Shown here: piece by piece, positions 21,494-30,936 of the stretch
Position numbering within the stretch: position 1 is the stretch's first letter
Layout: every line of letters begins with the position of its first letter
Origin: Heligmosomoides polygyrus polygyrus
Taxonomy: Eukaryota > Nematoda > Chromadorea > Rhabditida > Heligmosomidae
Assembly (NCBI GenBank): GCA_947396885.1
Contig: OX377205.1
Coordinates: 100,236,428 to 100,300,427, forward strand
Direction of reading: 5' to 3'
DNA: 64,000 nucleotides
Program-made: the position numbers and the translations under genes
The notes under the pieces: generated by a model
Database searches by the model: none
Seen by the model: only the letters and a program-made list of their open reading frames with translations
Told to the model about the DNA's origin: nothing

Positions 21494-22356
21494 GAAAATT
21501 GAAACCTACACCTGCCCGTGCAAGCCATGTGGTCTTGTCGTTCTCTTGAACAGAGACAACCAGGCCTTTAACGTGAGCTTCATGTCAGGAGTCTGGTGGT
21601 CGCTAGGTGGAAAGCGAGCTTTGCCGCAATTTCCCAGGCCTCCTCGTCAAGACAATCGATTCTCACCTAGGTTCCAAATAAAGAAGATTCACCAAAATAA
21701 CAATAACAATGAATTATGCGAAGTACCAACCTAGATAGAAAGGGAGCCGTTGAAATGTGGGATCTCGTCGCCAGGACTATTAAAGAAATGAGAAGGATTA
21801 CTATGCATACTAATGTCCTTAGGTATTTCCCTGTGTACAGATCTTTAGTACAATATCCATTTGTGGGACAAACGTAGATAACCCCTTCCTGTATGGGAAT
21901 ACCCCTAGCCGCCTCTGAAACGGGAGTGCGTAGCCCACCGTGTGCGGTCAAGCTATTATTTACGCCCGCCCACGCTGATTCTAGAGCAGGATCTTAGCCG
22001 ATGGCCATCGTTAAGACTATATTGCTCTCAGCTTAAGGAATGGATTTGTATGATGTTACGCGCGCTTTAGCTTTGAATTTAATATACCTATTAAATTTTT
22101 TTCAAATACGATCTACGCCGCGCGGGGCAATAGAAAGAGTCGATCGACAACGGAAGTCGCTCATCTGCAAGGGTCTGGCGGTCCTCTGGGTCGGCAGTCG
22201 TCAGGTCGTCCGAAGTGGGGTGAGGGTGGGGAGGGTGTTAATTAAATTACTGGGTAACTAGGTTGTTATTAAGTAGGAAGAAAAAAAACTTTTTGACTAT
22301 TCTTACAAAGGAAATTTAATTAAAATAAAAAACTTTAAATTAATTATGTATCACAA

Positions 22357-22376
22357 GAATCTCGCCGGGACCTTTA
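22357..22376 (-). promoter_or_regulatory. Probable primer-binding site, tRNA-Gln-like
   Basis: On the - strand TAAAGGTCCCGGCGAGATTC lies one base inside the 5' LTR. From memory of animal tRNA-Gln 3' ends (ATCTCGGTGGGACC plus CCA), about 15 of 20 positions agree, with the expected leading TGG mutated to TAA. The identification is tentative. Confidence 0.4.
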
Positions 22377-22377
22377 T

Positions 22378-22647
22378 ATCAAGTTAAAGGTCAATTACTC
22401 CTTACTTGAGGGTAGGGAGTTCCCTTCTTGTATGATAACATAAGGCTAGATTATATTTTAATTATATGAATAGGGTTGCGGTAGCGGACACGGAGACAGA
22501 CAGGTAACGGGCTGACGAGGCCGGGCCGAGCCGCCGAGGGCGAGCCGAAGTCGAGACTGACGAAGCCAGGCGTGGCTTCGTCTTCGTAGTCGAGGTGCGG
22601 GTGTAACGTGACAGCTGGGTGTACCGACAGCTGTCTGTGACCCGACA
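22378..22647 (-). repeat. 5' LTR of Gypsy-like element (270 bp)
   Basis: Direct repeat partner of 17912-18181. An A/T-rich TATA-like stretch (CATATAATTAAAATATAATC on the - strand) sits toward its downstream end. Confidence 0.93.
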
Positions 22648-22652
22648 CCAGT
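22648..22652. repeat. Right target-site duplication of Gypsy-like element
   Basis: CCAGT, matching 17907-17911. Satellite AAGAAG follows. Confidence 0.85.
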
Positions 22653-25434
22653 AAGAAGTTCAAGTAGCATTCTATAGTACAGGGACGTAGCTTAAGAAAG
22701 GGCATAGTTATAGCGGTGCGAATATGCGGGTTAGGCTTGAGTGACAGGATTTTTTTACGAATTCAGTCGACCACTGCGGTGAGAGGCGGAAAGCTACCGG
22801 CCCGAAAATGCATAGGTGAGCAAGCTAGTGAAGGTTCTTCACACTGACATAATGAAAACTCTACACCTTCCTATATTGCCTTAACCCAAGCTGCCGTTTT
22901 GGGCGACTTTGGCGTTTTGGCGTTCTGCGGCTGAAGCTTCCTCCGCCCTTGCGCGCCCATATTAGAGTTTTCGACACTTCCAATAGTACGGTTCTGTTGA
23001 GCTCGAAAAGCACTGTCGAACGGTGTCCATTTCGACCAATTTCGGAAAAATTGATTTTTTACAATTTCCCATCGAGGACGAGCACGAGCTAAGCCGAGCC
23101 TGCGCGGACGGTGACGTCGCGGAAAACCAATATTTTCAAATTTCGCCAAGTTGGGTACCATTCGATAGAGCTTTTGTTATCAAATTGAACGGTTTTACTT
23201 AGAGTAGCGAGAAGTGTAAGACGAGCGAGCAAGGGCGCGGAGAACATCGACCGTTGATGTGCCAAATTACACGCGCGGGCGTGTTTGGAGCTCAATAACT
23301 CCGTAAAGCTTGAATCGTTCCGGCTACCGCTTGTGGGTTTTGTAGCCAGTAAGAAGTTCCAGTAGCACTCCATAGTACAGGGACGTAGCTTAAGAACGGG
23401 CAAAGTTATAGCGGTGCGAATATGCGGGTTAGGCTTGAGTGACAGGATTTTTTCCGAATTCAGTCGACCTCTGCGGTGAGAGGCGGAAAGCTACCGGCCC
23501 AAAAATGCATAGGTGAGCAAGCTAGTGAAGGTTCTTCACACTGACATAATGACAACTCTACACCTTCCTATATTGCCTTAACCCAAGCTGCCGTTTTGGG
23601 CGACTTTGGCGTTTTGGCGTTCTGCGGCTGAAGCTTCCTCCGCCCTTGCGCGCCCATATTAGAGTTTTCGACACTTCCAATAATACGATTCTGTTGAGCT
23701 CGAAAAGCACTGTCGAATGTTGTCAATTTCGACCAATTTCGGAAAAACTGATTTTTTGACAATCTCCGATCGAGGACGAGTACGAGCTAAGCCGAGCCTG
23801 CGCGGACGGTGACGTCCCGGAAAACCAACCTTTTCAAATTTCGCCAAGTTGGGTACCATTCGATAGAGCTTTTGATAGCAAATTGAACGGTTTTACTTAG
23901 AGTAGCGAGAAGTGTAAGATGAGCGAGCAAGGGCGCGGAGAACATCGACCGTTGATGTGCCAAATTACACGCGCGGGCGTGTTTGGAGCTCAATAACTCC
24001 GTCAAGCTTGAATCGTTCCGGCTACCGCTTGTGGGTTTTGTAGCCAGTAAGAAGTTCCAGTAGCATTCCATAGTACAGGGACGTAGCTTAAGAAAGGGCA
24101 TAGTTATAGCGGTGCGAATATGCGGGTTAGGCTTGAGTGACAGGATTTTTTTACGAATTCAGTCGAACCACTGCGGTGAGAGGCGGAAAGCTACCGGCCC
24201 AAAAATGCATAGGTGAGCAAGCTAGTGAAGGTTCTTCACACTGACATAATGACAACTCTACACCTTCCTATATTGCCTTAACCCAAGCTGCCGTTTTGGG
24301 CGACTTTGGCGTTTTGGCGTTCTGCGGCTGAAGCTTCCTCCGCCCTTGCGCGCCCATATTAGAGTTTTCGACACTTCCAATAGTACGGTTCTGTTGAGCT
24401 CGAAAAGCACTGTCGAATGTTGTCAATTTCGACCAATTTCGGAAAAACTGATTTTTTGACAATCTCCGATCGAGGACGAGTACGAGCTAAGCCGAGCCTG
24501 CGCGGACGGTGACGTCCCGGAAAACCAACCTTTTCAAATTTCGCCAAGTTGGGTATCATTCGATAGAGCTTTTGATAGCAAATTGAACGGTTTTACTTAG
24601 AGTAGCGAGAAGTGTAAGATGAGCGAGCAAGGGCGCGGAGAACATCGACCGTTGATGTGCCAAATTACACGCGCGGGCGTGTTTGGAGCTCAATAACTCC
24701 GTCAAGCTTGAATCGTTCCGGCTACTGCTTGTGGGTTTTGTAGCCAGTAAGAAGTTCCAGTAGCATTCCATAGTACAGGGACGTAGCTTAAGAACGGGTA
24801 AAGTTATAGCGGTGCGAATATGCGGGTTAGGCTTGAGTGACAGGATTTTTTTCCGAATTCAGTCGACCACTGCGGTGAGAGGCGGAAAGCTACCGGCCCA
24901 AAAATGCATAGGTGAGCAAGCTAGTGAAGGTTCTTCACACTGACATAATGAAAACTCTACACCTTCCTATATTGCCTTAACCCAAGCTGCCGTTTTGGGC
25001 GACTTTGGCGTTTTGGCGTTCTGCGGCTGAAGCTTCCTCCGCCCTTGCGCGCCCATATTAGAGTTTTCGACACTTCCAATAGTAGGATTCTGTTGAGCTC
25101 GAAAAGCACTGTCGAACGGTGTTGATTTCGGCCAATTTCGGAAAAACTGATTTTTTACAATTTCCCATCGAGGACGAGTACGAGCTAAGCCGAGCATGCG
25201 TGACGGTGACGTCGCCGAAAACCAATGTTTTCAAATTTCGCCAAGTTGGGTACCATTCGATAGAGCTTTTGTTAGCAAATTGAACGGTTTTACTTAGAGT
25301 AGCGAGAAGTGTAAGATGAGCGAGCAAGGGCGCGGAGAACATCGACCGTTGATGTGCCAAATTACACGCGCGGGCGTGTTTGGAGCTCAATAACTCCGTT
25401 AAGCTTGAATCGTTCCGGCTACCGCTTGTGGGTT
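22648..25434 (-). repeat. Satellite array, - arm, second segment
   Basis: Four monomers in - orientation with a 697-700 bp period (equivalent landmarks at 22871, 23568, 24268 and 24967), between the Gypsy-like element and the solo LTR. Both ends are cut by LTR insertions. Confidence 0.96.
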
Positions 25435-25859
25435 AGTCGGACATGTCTAGTGACTCACTGTCGTCGTAGTGGTAATCCTTCCGATTACTGTAGGTGGAAT
25501 CGGGTCCGATATCCAGCGCTACTACAGTTCCGATGCACGAAGACGAGCAAAGAACACAATTTATTCTAGGCAAAAATCAGAATGATACAATTAAGACAAG
25601 GACAAGGAGCAAAAAGGAGACTAGAGGAGAGCTAAGCCAAGACTGAACCTAGTTCCTTAGATCTGGGGCTTTTATGGACTCTCCTGGGGGCGTGTCTACC
25701 TTGTGTTCCCCGGACTCTCCGTCCGGTACGGTTTTATGGCTGTGGGGTCGTCGCCGGGATATCCGCAGGAGCAGGTCGTAAACCTCCCCTGGATACGTTC
25801 CGCCACCTCATGCTCTTAACGAACACTAGCAGAATACACCGGTCCCGGTATATTCCACA
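25435..25859 (-). mobile_element. Solo LTR (425 bp)
   Basis: Reads the same as the LTR at 27260-27684 and differs at three bases from 30512-30936. It is flanked by GGTT at 25431-25434 and 25860-25863. On the - strand it starts TGTGGAATATACC and ends GTCCGACT. It keeps an AATAAA on the - strand (25560-25565) and a CATAAAAG TATA-like motif. Confidence 0.93.
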
Positions 25860-27259
25860 GGTTTTGTAGCCAGTAAGAAGTTCCAGTAGCATTCCTTAGT
25901 ACAGGGACGTAGCTTAAGAAAGGGTATAGTTATAGCGGTGCGAATATGCGGGTTAGGCTTGAGTGACAGGATTTTTTTACGAATTCAGTCGACCACTGCG
26001 GTGAGAGGCGGAAAGCTACCGGCCCAAAAATGCATAGGTGAGCAAGCTAGTGAAGGTTCTTCACACTGACATAATGACAACTCTACACCTTCCTATATTG
26101 CCTTAACCCAAGCTGCCGTTTTGGGCGACTTTGGCGTTTTGGCGTTCTGCGGCTGAAGCTTCCTCCGCCCTTGCGCGCCCATATTAGAGTTTTCGACACT
26201 TCCAATAGTACGGTTCTGTTGAGCTCGAAAAGCACTGTCGAATGTTGTCAATTTCGACCAATTTCGGAAAAACTGATTTTTTGACAATCTCCGATCGAGG
26301 ACGAGTACGAGCTAAGCCGAGCCTGCGCGGACGGTGACGTCCCGGAAAACCAACCTTTTCAAATTTCGCCAAGTTGGGTACCATTCGATAGAGCTTTTGA
26401 TAGCAAATTGAACGGTTTTACTTAGAGTAGCGAGAAGTGTAAGATGAGCGAGCAAGGGCGCGGAGAACATCGACCGTTGATGTGCCAAATTACACGCGCG
26501 GGCGTGTTTGGAGCTCAATAACTCCGTCAAGCTTGAATCGTTCCGGCTACTGCTTGTGGGTTTTGTAGCCAGTAAGAAGTTCCAGTAGCATTCCATAGTA
26601 CAGGGACGTAGCTTAAGAACGGGTAAAGTTATAGCGGTGCGAATATGCGGGTTAGGCTTGAGTGACAGGATTTTTTTCCGAATTCAGTCGACCACTGCGG
26701 TGAGAGGCGGAAAGCTACCGGCCCAAAAATGCATAGGTGAGCAAGCTAGTGAAGGTTCTTCACACTGACATAATGAAAACTCTACACCTTCCTATATTGC
26801 CTTAACCCAAGCTGCCGTTTTGGGCGACTTTGGCGTTTTGGCGTTCTGCGGCTGAAGCTTCCTCCGCCCTTGCGCGCCCATATTAGAGTTTTCGACACTT
26901 CCAATAGTAGGATTCTGTTGAGCTCGAAAAGCACTGTCGAACGGTGTTGATTTCGGCCAATTTCGGAAAAACTGATTTTTTACAATTTCCCATCGAGGAC
27001 GAGTACGAGCTAAGCCGAGCATGCGTGACGGTGACGTCGCCGAAAACCAATGTTTTCAAATTTCGCCAAGTTGGGTACCATTCGATAGAGCTTTTGTTAG
27101 CAAATTGAACGGTTTTACTTAGAGTAGCGAGAAGTGTAAGATGAGCGAGCAAGGGCGCGGAGAACATCGACCGTTGATGTGCCAAATTACACGCGCGGGC
27201 GTGTTTGGAGCTCAATAACTCCGTTAAGCTTGAATCGTTCCGGCTACCGCTTGTGGGTT
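25860..27259 (-). repeat. Satellite dimer between solo LTR and gag-only element
   Basis: Two monomers in - orientation. They match 24035-25434 closely with an 1825 bp offset (two monomers plus the LTR). The right end is the same insertion junction, GGTT then the LTR, as at 25434. Confidence 0.95.
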
Positions 27260-27684
27260 AGTCGGACATGTCTAGTGACTCACTGTCGTCGTAGTGGTAA
27301 TCCTTCCGATTACTGTAGGTGGAATCGGGTCCGATATCCAGCGCTACTACAGTTCCGATGCACGAAGACGAGCAAAGAACACAATTTATTCTAGGCAAAA
27401 ATCAGAATGATACAATTAAGACAAGGACAAGGAGCAAAAAGGAGACTAGAGGAGAGCTAAGCCAAGACTGAACCTAGTTCCTTAGATCTGGGGCTTTTAT
27501 GGACTCTCCTGGGGGCGTGTCTACCTTGTGTTCCCCGGACTCTCCGTCCGGTACGGTTTTATGGCTGTGGGGTCGTCGCCGGGATATCCGCAGGAGCAGG
27601 TCGTAAACCTCCCCTGGATACGTTCCGCCACCTCATGCTCTTAACGAACACTAGCAGAATACACCGGTCCCGGTATATTCCACA
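27260..27684 (-). repeat. 3' LTR of gag-only element
   Basis: 425 bp direct repeat. On the - strand it carries AATAAA at 27385-27390, suited to 3' end formation. Confidence 0.95.
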
Positions 27685-27734
27685 TGGGGGCCCTCAGAGA
27701 AACAAGCGCTTCCACTGCGCTAAAAAAATCATCA

Positions 27735-28060
27735 TGAGCAACGCCGTCACTCGCGTCTTAATGAGCGGTTCCGCTCATTCTTTGGTGGGAAAGCACAAGA
27801 GCACTGCAGTTCATCTGCCCACCGCAGACTGAACCTTCTACACAGTTACAGCGACGACCTCCGTCGCTTTTAGAGGAGCGGGTCCGCTCGTACTTTCCAA
27901 AGGAAAGTTTAAAAGACTGGCCTCTATAATGCACGAGTCTACTGCAGTTCACCTGCATTGCTTTCTGAGCAGTTAATCGATGACATCCGTCGCTTTTTAG
28001 GGAGCGGCTCCGCTCACGCTTTCCGAAAAAAATGCAACTCAGTGGTCTCTGAGGCACCAG
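27735..28060 (-). repeat. Three imperfect ~113-126 bp tandem repeats with palindromic cores
   Basis: Cores are ATGAGCGGTTCCGCTCAT (27761-27778), GAGCGGGTCCGCTC (27876-27889) and GAGCGGCTCCGCTC (28002-28015). Each is preceded by a CCGTC.CTCG or CCGTCGCTTTT-type stretch and followed by a T/A-containing CTTTCC-like stretch. ACTGCAGTTCA(T/C)CTGC occurs after the first two. A frame across this region (28066 to 27758) reflects the repeats and is not called a gene. Confidence 0.75.
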
Positions 28061-28303
28061 CGTCATCTACTAACCGTAGATCAAACTTGCACTGGTCATA
28101 AGTTGGTATGGTTCCATAGCAGCTTAAAGTCATCTATCCGACGACATTTAACTTCTCCTTCCCCAGTCATCATACAGGGTAATGGTGCTTATAAGGCCAT
28201 TCAAAAAGGGATTGAAAAAAAACATGATAATATTACAATGTAACGTTCGTGCGTATATCAAGCACTTGCGTTGTAGGCACAGCAGCGAAAATAAGGGCAA
28301 CAA
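28061..28303. other. 3' noncoding part of the gag-only element
   Basis: About 240 bp between the gag stop and the tandem repeats. I see no pol remnant in it. Confidence 0.5.
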
Positions 28304-30457
28304 TTAGAAGGATGGAGGGAAACTGGACAGCATTAGAAGGCTCCTCATTGTTTCGTCGCTAGCGCCATCATTTTGTCGCCGCATCCCTTCCATTGTACTG
28401 GCATGTCCCCAGCAGGCCTGATTAGCATCCTCGTATGGTCGCAGCGTAAGACTAGAATTATAGAAACAAATTACACTGACATTTTTCATCGTATAAGAAC
28501 CCATTCTGTTCTTCCTCCGGCACTTTCGGCGCCTATTTTGTTCTATTTCTGGGTCCTTACCACTACCATTCCAAGCTGGTAAGAAGCTAGCCTTCCGTTC
28601 TTTCGCATAGCCAAACCTCTTCCGATCTTGGTGATGCTCGCTTCCGCCGCACGGCTTGCCTGCAGCACATCGCTGCTTCTGTCGAAAGCGTTCCTTACCT
28701 CGAACACTCTTGCACCAACCTTCAAGTTGAGCGATAGCAGAAATTCCGTCTGCAGCGCTCGATGTGCGGCTGTCGCCTGCAACATTCACCCCATCCCGGG
28801 TGTTACGACTTTTCTCCACATCTCGAACCTTATTTGGACATTTTGACGCTATGTGCCCAAAATGTCCACAGCCGTAGCATTTAGGTGAGGTTTTAGCCGA
28901 GTACTGACCACCCAACCGGTGCGAAATTTCGTTTGCCCTCTCGAGATGGGATTCATCTGTATCGATCGCGCTCCGATCGATACGTTTTTCTGAAGAATTG
29001 TGACCATCAGTCACGTTTTCAAAGCCTACCTGTACCTTTTCCAGTCGCATCGCTACTCGCTTAACCTCTTCATACACTTGGCCCTCTTCCGCATCCAGCG
29101 CGGCCCTCATGTAATAGGAACTCTGCCAGTGCTGAAAGCAAGAGTACAACTTGGAACCTCTAATGAAATCCCACTCCACACTGGGGTGGATCCTTCTAGA
29201 AAGGTCTTCCATGCGGCAGAAAAAATCTATCAGGGACTCATCTTCTTGCTTGCATAGGTTTTCCCAAGCCTTAATATTGCTTAAGCGCTCACATGGGTTT
29301 TGGCGAGCCATTTTTAGCGCTCCCACTACATCAAAATATGTTCCTTCTCGAATATTTTGCGACAAACTCTTAAAAATTGAAAGCGCAGTTCCTGCAAGGT
29401 GGTTCACCAATATATCGCGCCTATCTGGGTCCAACCATATCGTGGTAGGAAACTTTACTTCTAGCCCTCTCAAAAAGTCGCTTAGCGAATTTTTGCCATC
29501 ATATTTTGGGACACTGGCTATACTCTGAGCCTTAAAAACCTCCCGAAATATGGCTAACATATCGCCTACTTGATCCGTAGCGATATGCTCTCTGCTCCTT
29601 TCCGAGCAGGTCACTGACTCACTAGTCACTGGTCCTTGAAAGGAACCCAGCGAGGACAAACGCGAAGAGGCGCGAGACTTTTCCATAAGCTCGCAACATG
29701 CCCCAGCATTCATGGGTTGGGACGTGATCCGTCCCTTAACAGAACCTCTTACTCGACTGCTTACCAGCGAAGTATATTGGCTGCGGACCGCACGCCATTC
29801 TTTTGTTCTGCACCCCGCCTCAACTGCACCAACTTGTACCCGGCTGGCTCCAGCCTTTGAGTGCAGTGTTTCAGCTGGCACGCTCTTAACCTTTTCCTGT
29901 AACAGTCTCAACTGATTGCTATGGCGCTCCGCCATTTTGTCCTTTTCCGACAACTCATGCTCAAGATGTGACTCCACATTTACTATGTGATTCTGCAATT
30001 CCAGAACTTCATCACACTTAGCAATTACTGTTTCTTTAACTTGGTCTATTTCGCATCCCAAAATCAATGCCAGCTCGCACAATGCTTGGCTATGCGCACT
30101 TACCGTTGGCAAGAAGTCGCGCAGATCATCGGGAGTCATCCCAACTTCATTAAAAAATGAGATCTCCAAAGCATGTGCCTCCACTCCTAAGCGCTTAGCC
30201 ACTTTTCCTACTGTGTTTTCTACAGTACCTCTGACGGCTTCCAAAATCTTTGCTCGCTTTGAGCGAGCCAAATTTCTGATTTGGTCATTTAGCGCATTAC
30301 CCAACCGTTTTAGGATATTCCCGAATGAAACATTCAAATCCTCTGACAGACAGCTCACTCCAAGCTGGTACCAGTCCTCCGGCGGTTGTGGAGCATTCCC
30401 GCCTACAAAATCCATGACGACTCCGTCGGTGGATCCGGCGGAACTATAGCTGGACAT
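28304..30457 (-). CDS. Gag polyprotein of LTR retrotransposon, intact frame
   Basis: The frame has 719 codons from a TTG at 30463; the first ATG, used here, is two codons in (30457), giving 717. The N-terminal ~200 residues are helical and contain a probable coiled coil (ELQNHIVNVESHLEHELSEK). The middle is a retrotransposon capsid-type gag: VPKYDGKNSLSDFLRGLEVK, LVNHLAGTALSIFKSL, ESLIDFFCRMEDLSRR, and ALDAEEGQVYEEVKRVAMRL. A CCHC zinc knuckle follows, CYGCGHFGHIASKC (C-x2-C-x4-H-x4-C). Gag forms the virus-like particle and binds element RNA. The last ~150 codons after the knuckle are basic and unlike known domains. A second open frame covers 28543-28785, so a frameshift near 28785 may have replaced the ancestral C terminus. 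No pol follows. Confidence 0.85.
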   Translation of the reverse strand: MSSYSSAGSTDGVVMDFVGGNAPQPPEDWYQLGVSCLSEDLNVSFGNILKRLGNALNDQIRNLARSKRAKILEAVRGTVENTVGKVAKRLGVEAHALEISFFNEVGMTPDDLRDFLPTVSAHSQALCELALILGCEIDQVKETVIAKCDEVLELQNHIVNVESHLEHELSEKDKMAERHSNQLRLLQEKVKSVPAETLHSKAGASRVQVGAVEAGCRTKEWRAVRSQYTSLVSSRVRGSVKGRITSQPMNAGACCELMEKSRASSRLSSLGSFQGPVTSESVTCSERSREHIATDQVGDMLAIFREVFKAQSIASVPKYDGKNSLSDFLRGLEVKFPTTIWLDPDRRDILVNHLAGTALSIFKSLSQNIREGTYFDVVGALKMARQNPCERLSNIKAWENLCKQEDESLIDFFCRMEDLSRRIHPSVEWDFIRGSKLYSCFQHWQSSYYMRAALDAEEGQVYEEVKRVAMRLEKVQVGFENVTDGHNSSEKRIDRSAIDTDESHLERANEISHRLGGQYSAKTSPKCYGCGHFGHIASKCPNKVRDVEKSRNTRDGVNVAGDSRTSSAADGISAIAQLEGWCKSVRGKERFRQKQRCAAGKPCGGSEHHQDRKRFGYAKERKASFLPAWNGSGKDPEIEQNRRRKCRRKNRMGSYTMKNVSVICFYNSSLTLRPYEDANQACWGHASTMEGMRRQNDGASDETMRSLLMLSSFPPSF

Positions 30458-30492
30458 TTTCAACAGACCTTGAAACCGAAACTTGGATCCAA

Positions 30493-30511
30493 GTTACCGG
30501 CGTGGCCCCCA
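30493..30511 (-). promoter_or_regulatory. Putative primer-binding site
   Basis: On the - strand the 19 bases beginning TGGGGGCCACGCC directly follow the 5' LTR. The TGG start would pair with the CCA end of a tRNA. I could not match the rest to a particular tRNA. Confidence 0.45.
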
Positions 30512-30936
30512 AGTCGGACAGGTCTAGTGACTCACTGTCGTCGTAGTGGTAATCCTTCCGATTACTGTAGGTGGAATCGGGTCCGATATCCAGCGCTACT
30601 ACAGTTCCGATGCACGAAGACGAGCAAGGAACACAATCTATTCTAGGCAAAAATCAGAATGATACAATTAAGACAAGGACAAGGAGCAAAAAGGAGACTA
30701 GAGGAGAGCTAAGCCAAGACTGAACCTAGTTCCTTAGATCTGGGGCTTTTATGGACTCTCCTGGGGGCGTGTCTACCTTGTGTTCCCCGGACTCTCCGTC
30801 CGGTACGGTTTTATGGCTGTGGGGTCGTCGCCGGGATATCCGCAGGAGCAGGTCGTAAACCTCCCCTGGATACGTTCCGCCACCTCATGCTCTTAACGAA
30901 CACTAGCAGAATACACCGGTCCCGGTATATTCCACA
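30512..30936 (-). repeat. 5' LTR of gag-only element
   Basis: 425 bp. It differs from the 3' LTR at three positions near its lower-coordinate end: ACAGGTC for ACATGTC, CAAGGAAC for CAAAGAAC, and AATCTATT for AATTTATT. A CCATAAAAG TATA-like motif is at 30746-30754 on the - strand. Confidence 0.95.

Larger units (their letters stand above)
20721..22356. other. Internal 5' region of the Gypsy-like element, no gene recognised
   Basis: About 1.6 kb between gag and the 5' LTR, long for a leader. It contains a T/A-rich (TTTA)n run at ~21086-21105, two strong inverted repeats (21236-21274 and 21463-21493), and an A/T-rich end (22260-22350). The frames do not resemble known proteins. A nested non-LTR element or SINE is possible but not shown. 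Confidence 0.5.
17912..22647 (-). mobile_element. Deleted Gypsy-like LTR retrotransposon
   Basis: A 4736 bp insertion bounded by two 270 bp direct repeats and a 5 bp target duplication. Transcription is on the - strand: the gag fragment precedes the integrase fragment, a purine tract adjoins the left LTR, and a tRNA-complementary site adjoins the right LTR. Protease, reverse transcriptase and RNase H are missing between gag and integrase, so it is non-autonomous. The GPF-type integrase C terminus supports Gypsy over Pao or Copia. Confidence 0.88.
27260..30936 (-). mobile_element. Gag-only LTR retrotransposon
   Basis: A 3677 bp element with 425 bp LTRs flanked by GGTT (27256-27259 and 30937-30940). 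The internal region (27685-30511) holds a gag frame, about 0.6 kb of 3' noncoding DNA with tandem hairpin repeats, and no protease, RT, RNase H or integrase. It is non-autonomous and would need pol from a relative. LTRs differ at three sites over 425 bp, consistent with a fairly young insertion. Superfamily (Gypsy or BEL/Pao) cannot be assigned without pol. Confidence 0.88.

Noticed and set aside
21453..21734. 93-codon + strand frame
   Set aside because: No domain, GTG-type start and an asparagine run from an (AAC)n-like stretch. Probably noncoding retroelement DNA.
27758..28066. 102-codon - strand frame in the gag-only element
   Set aside because: It merely translates the hairpin-bearing tandem repeats.
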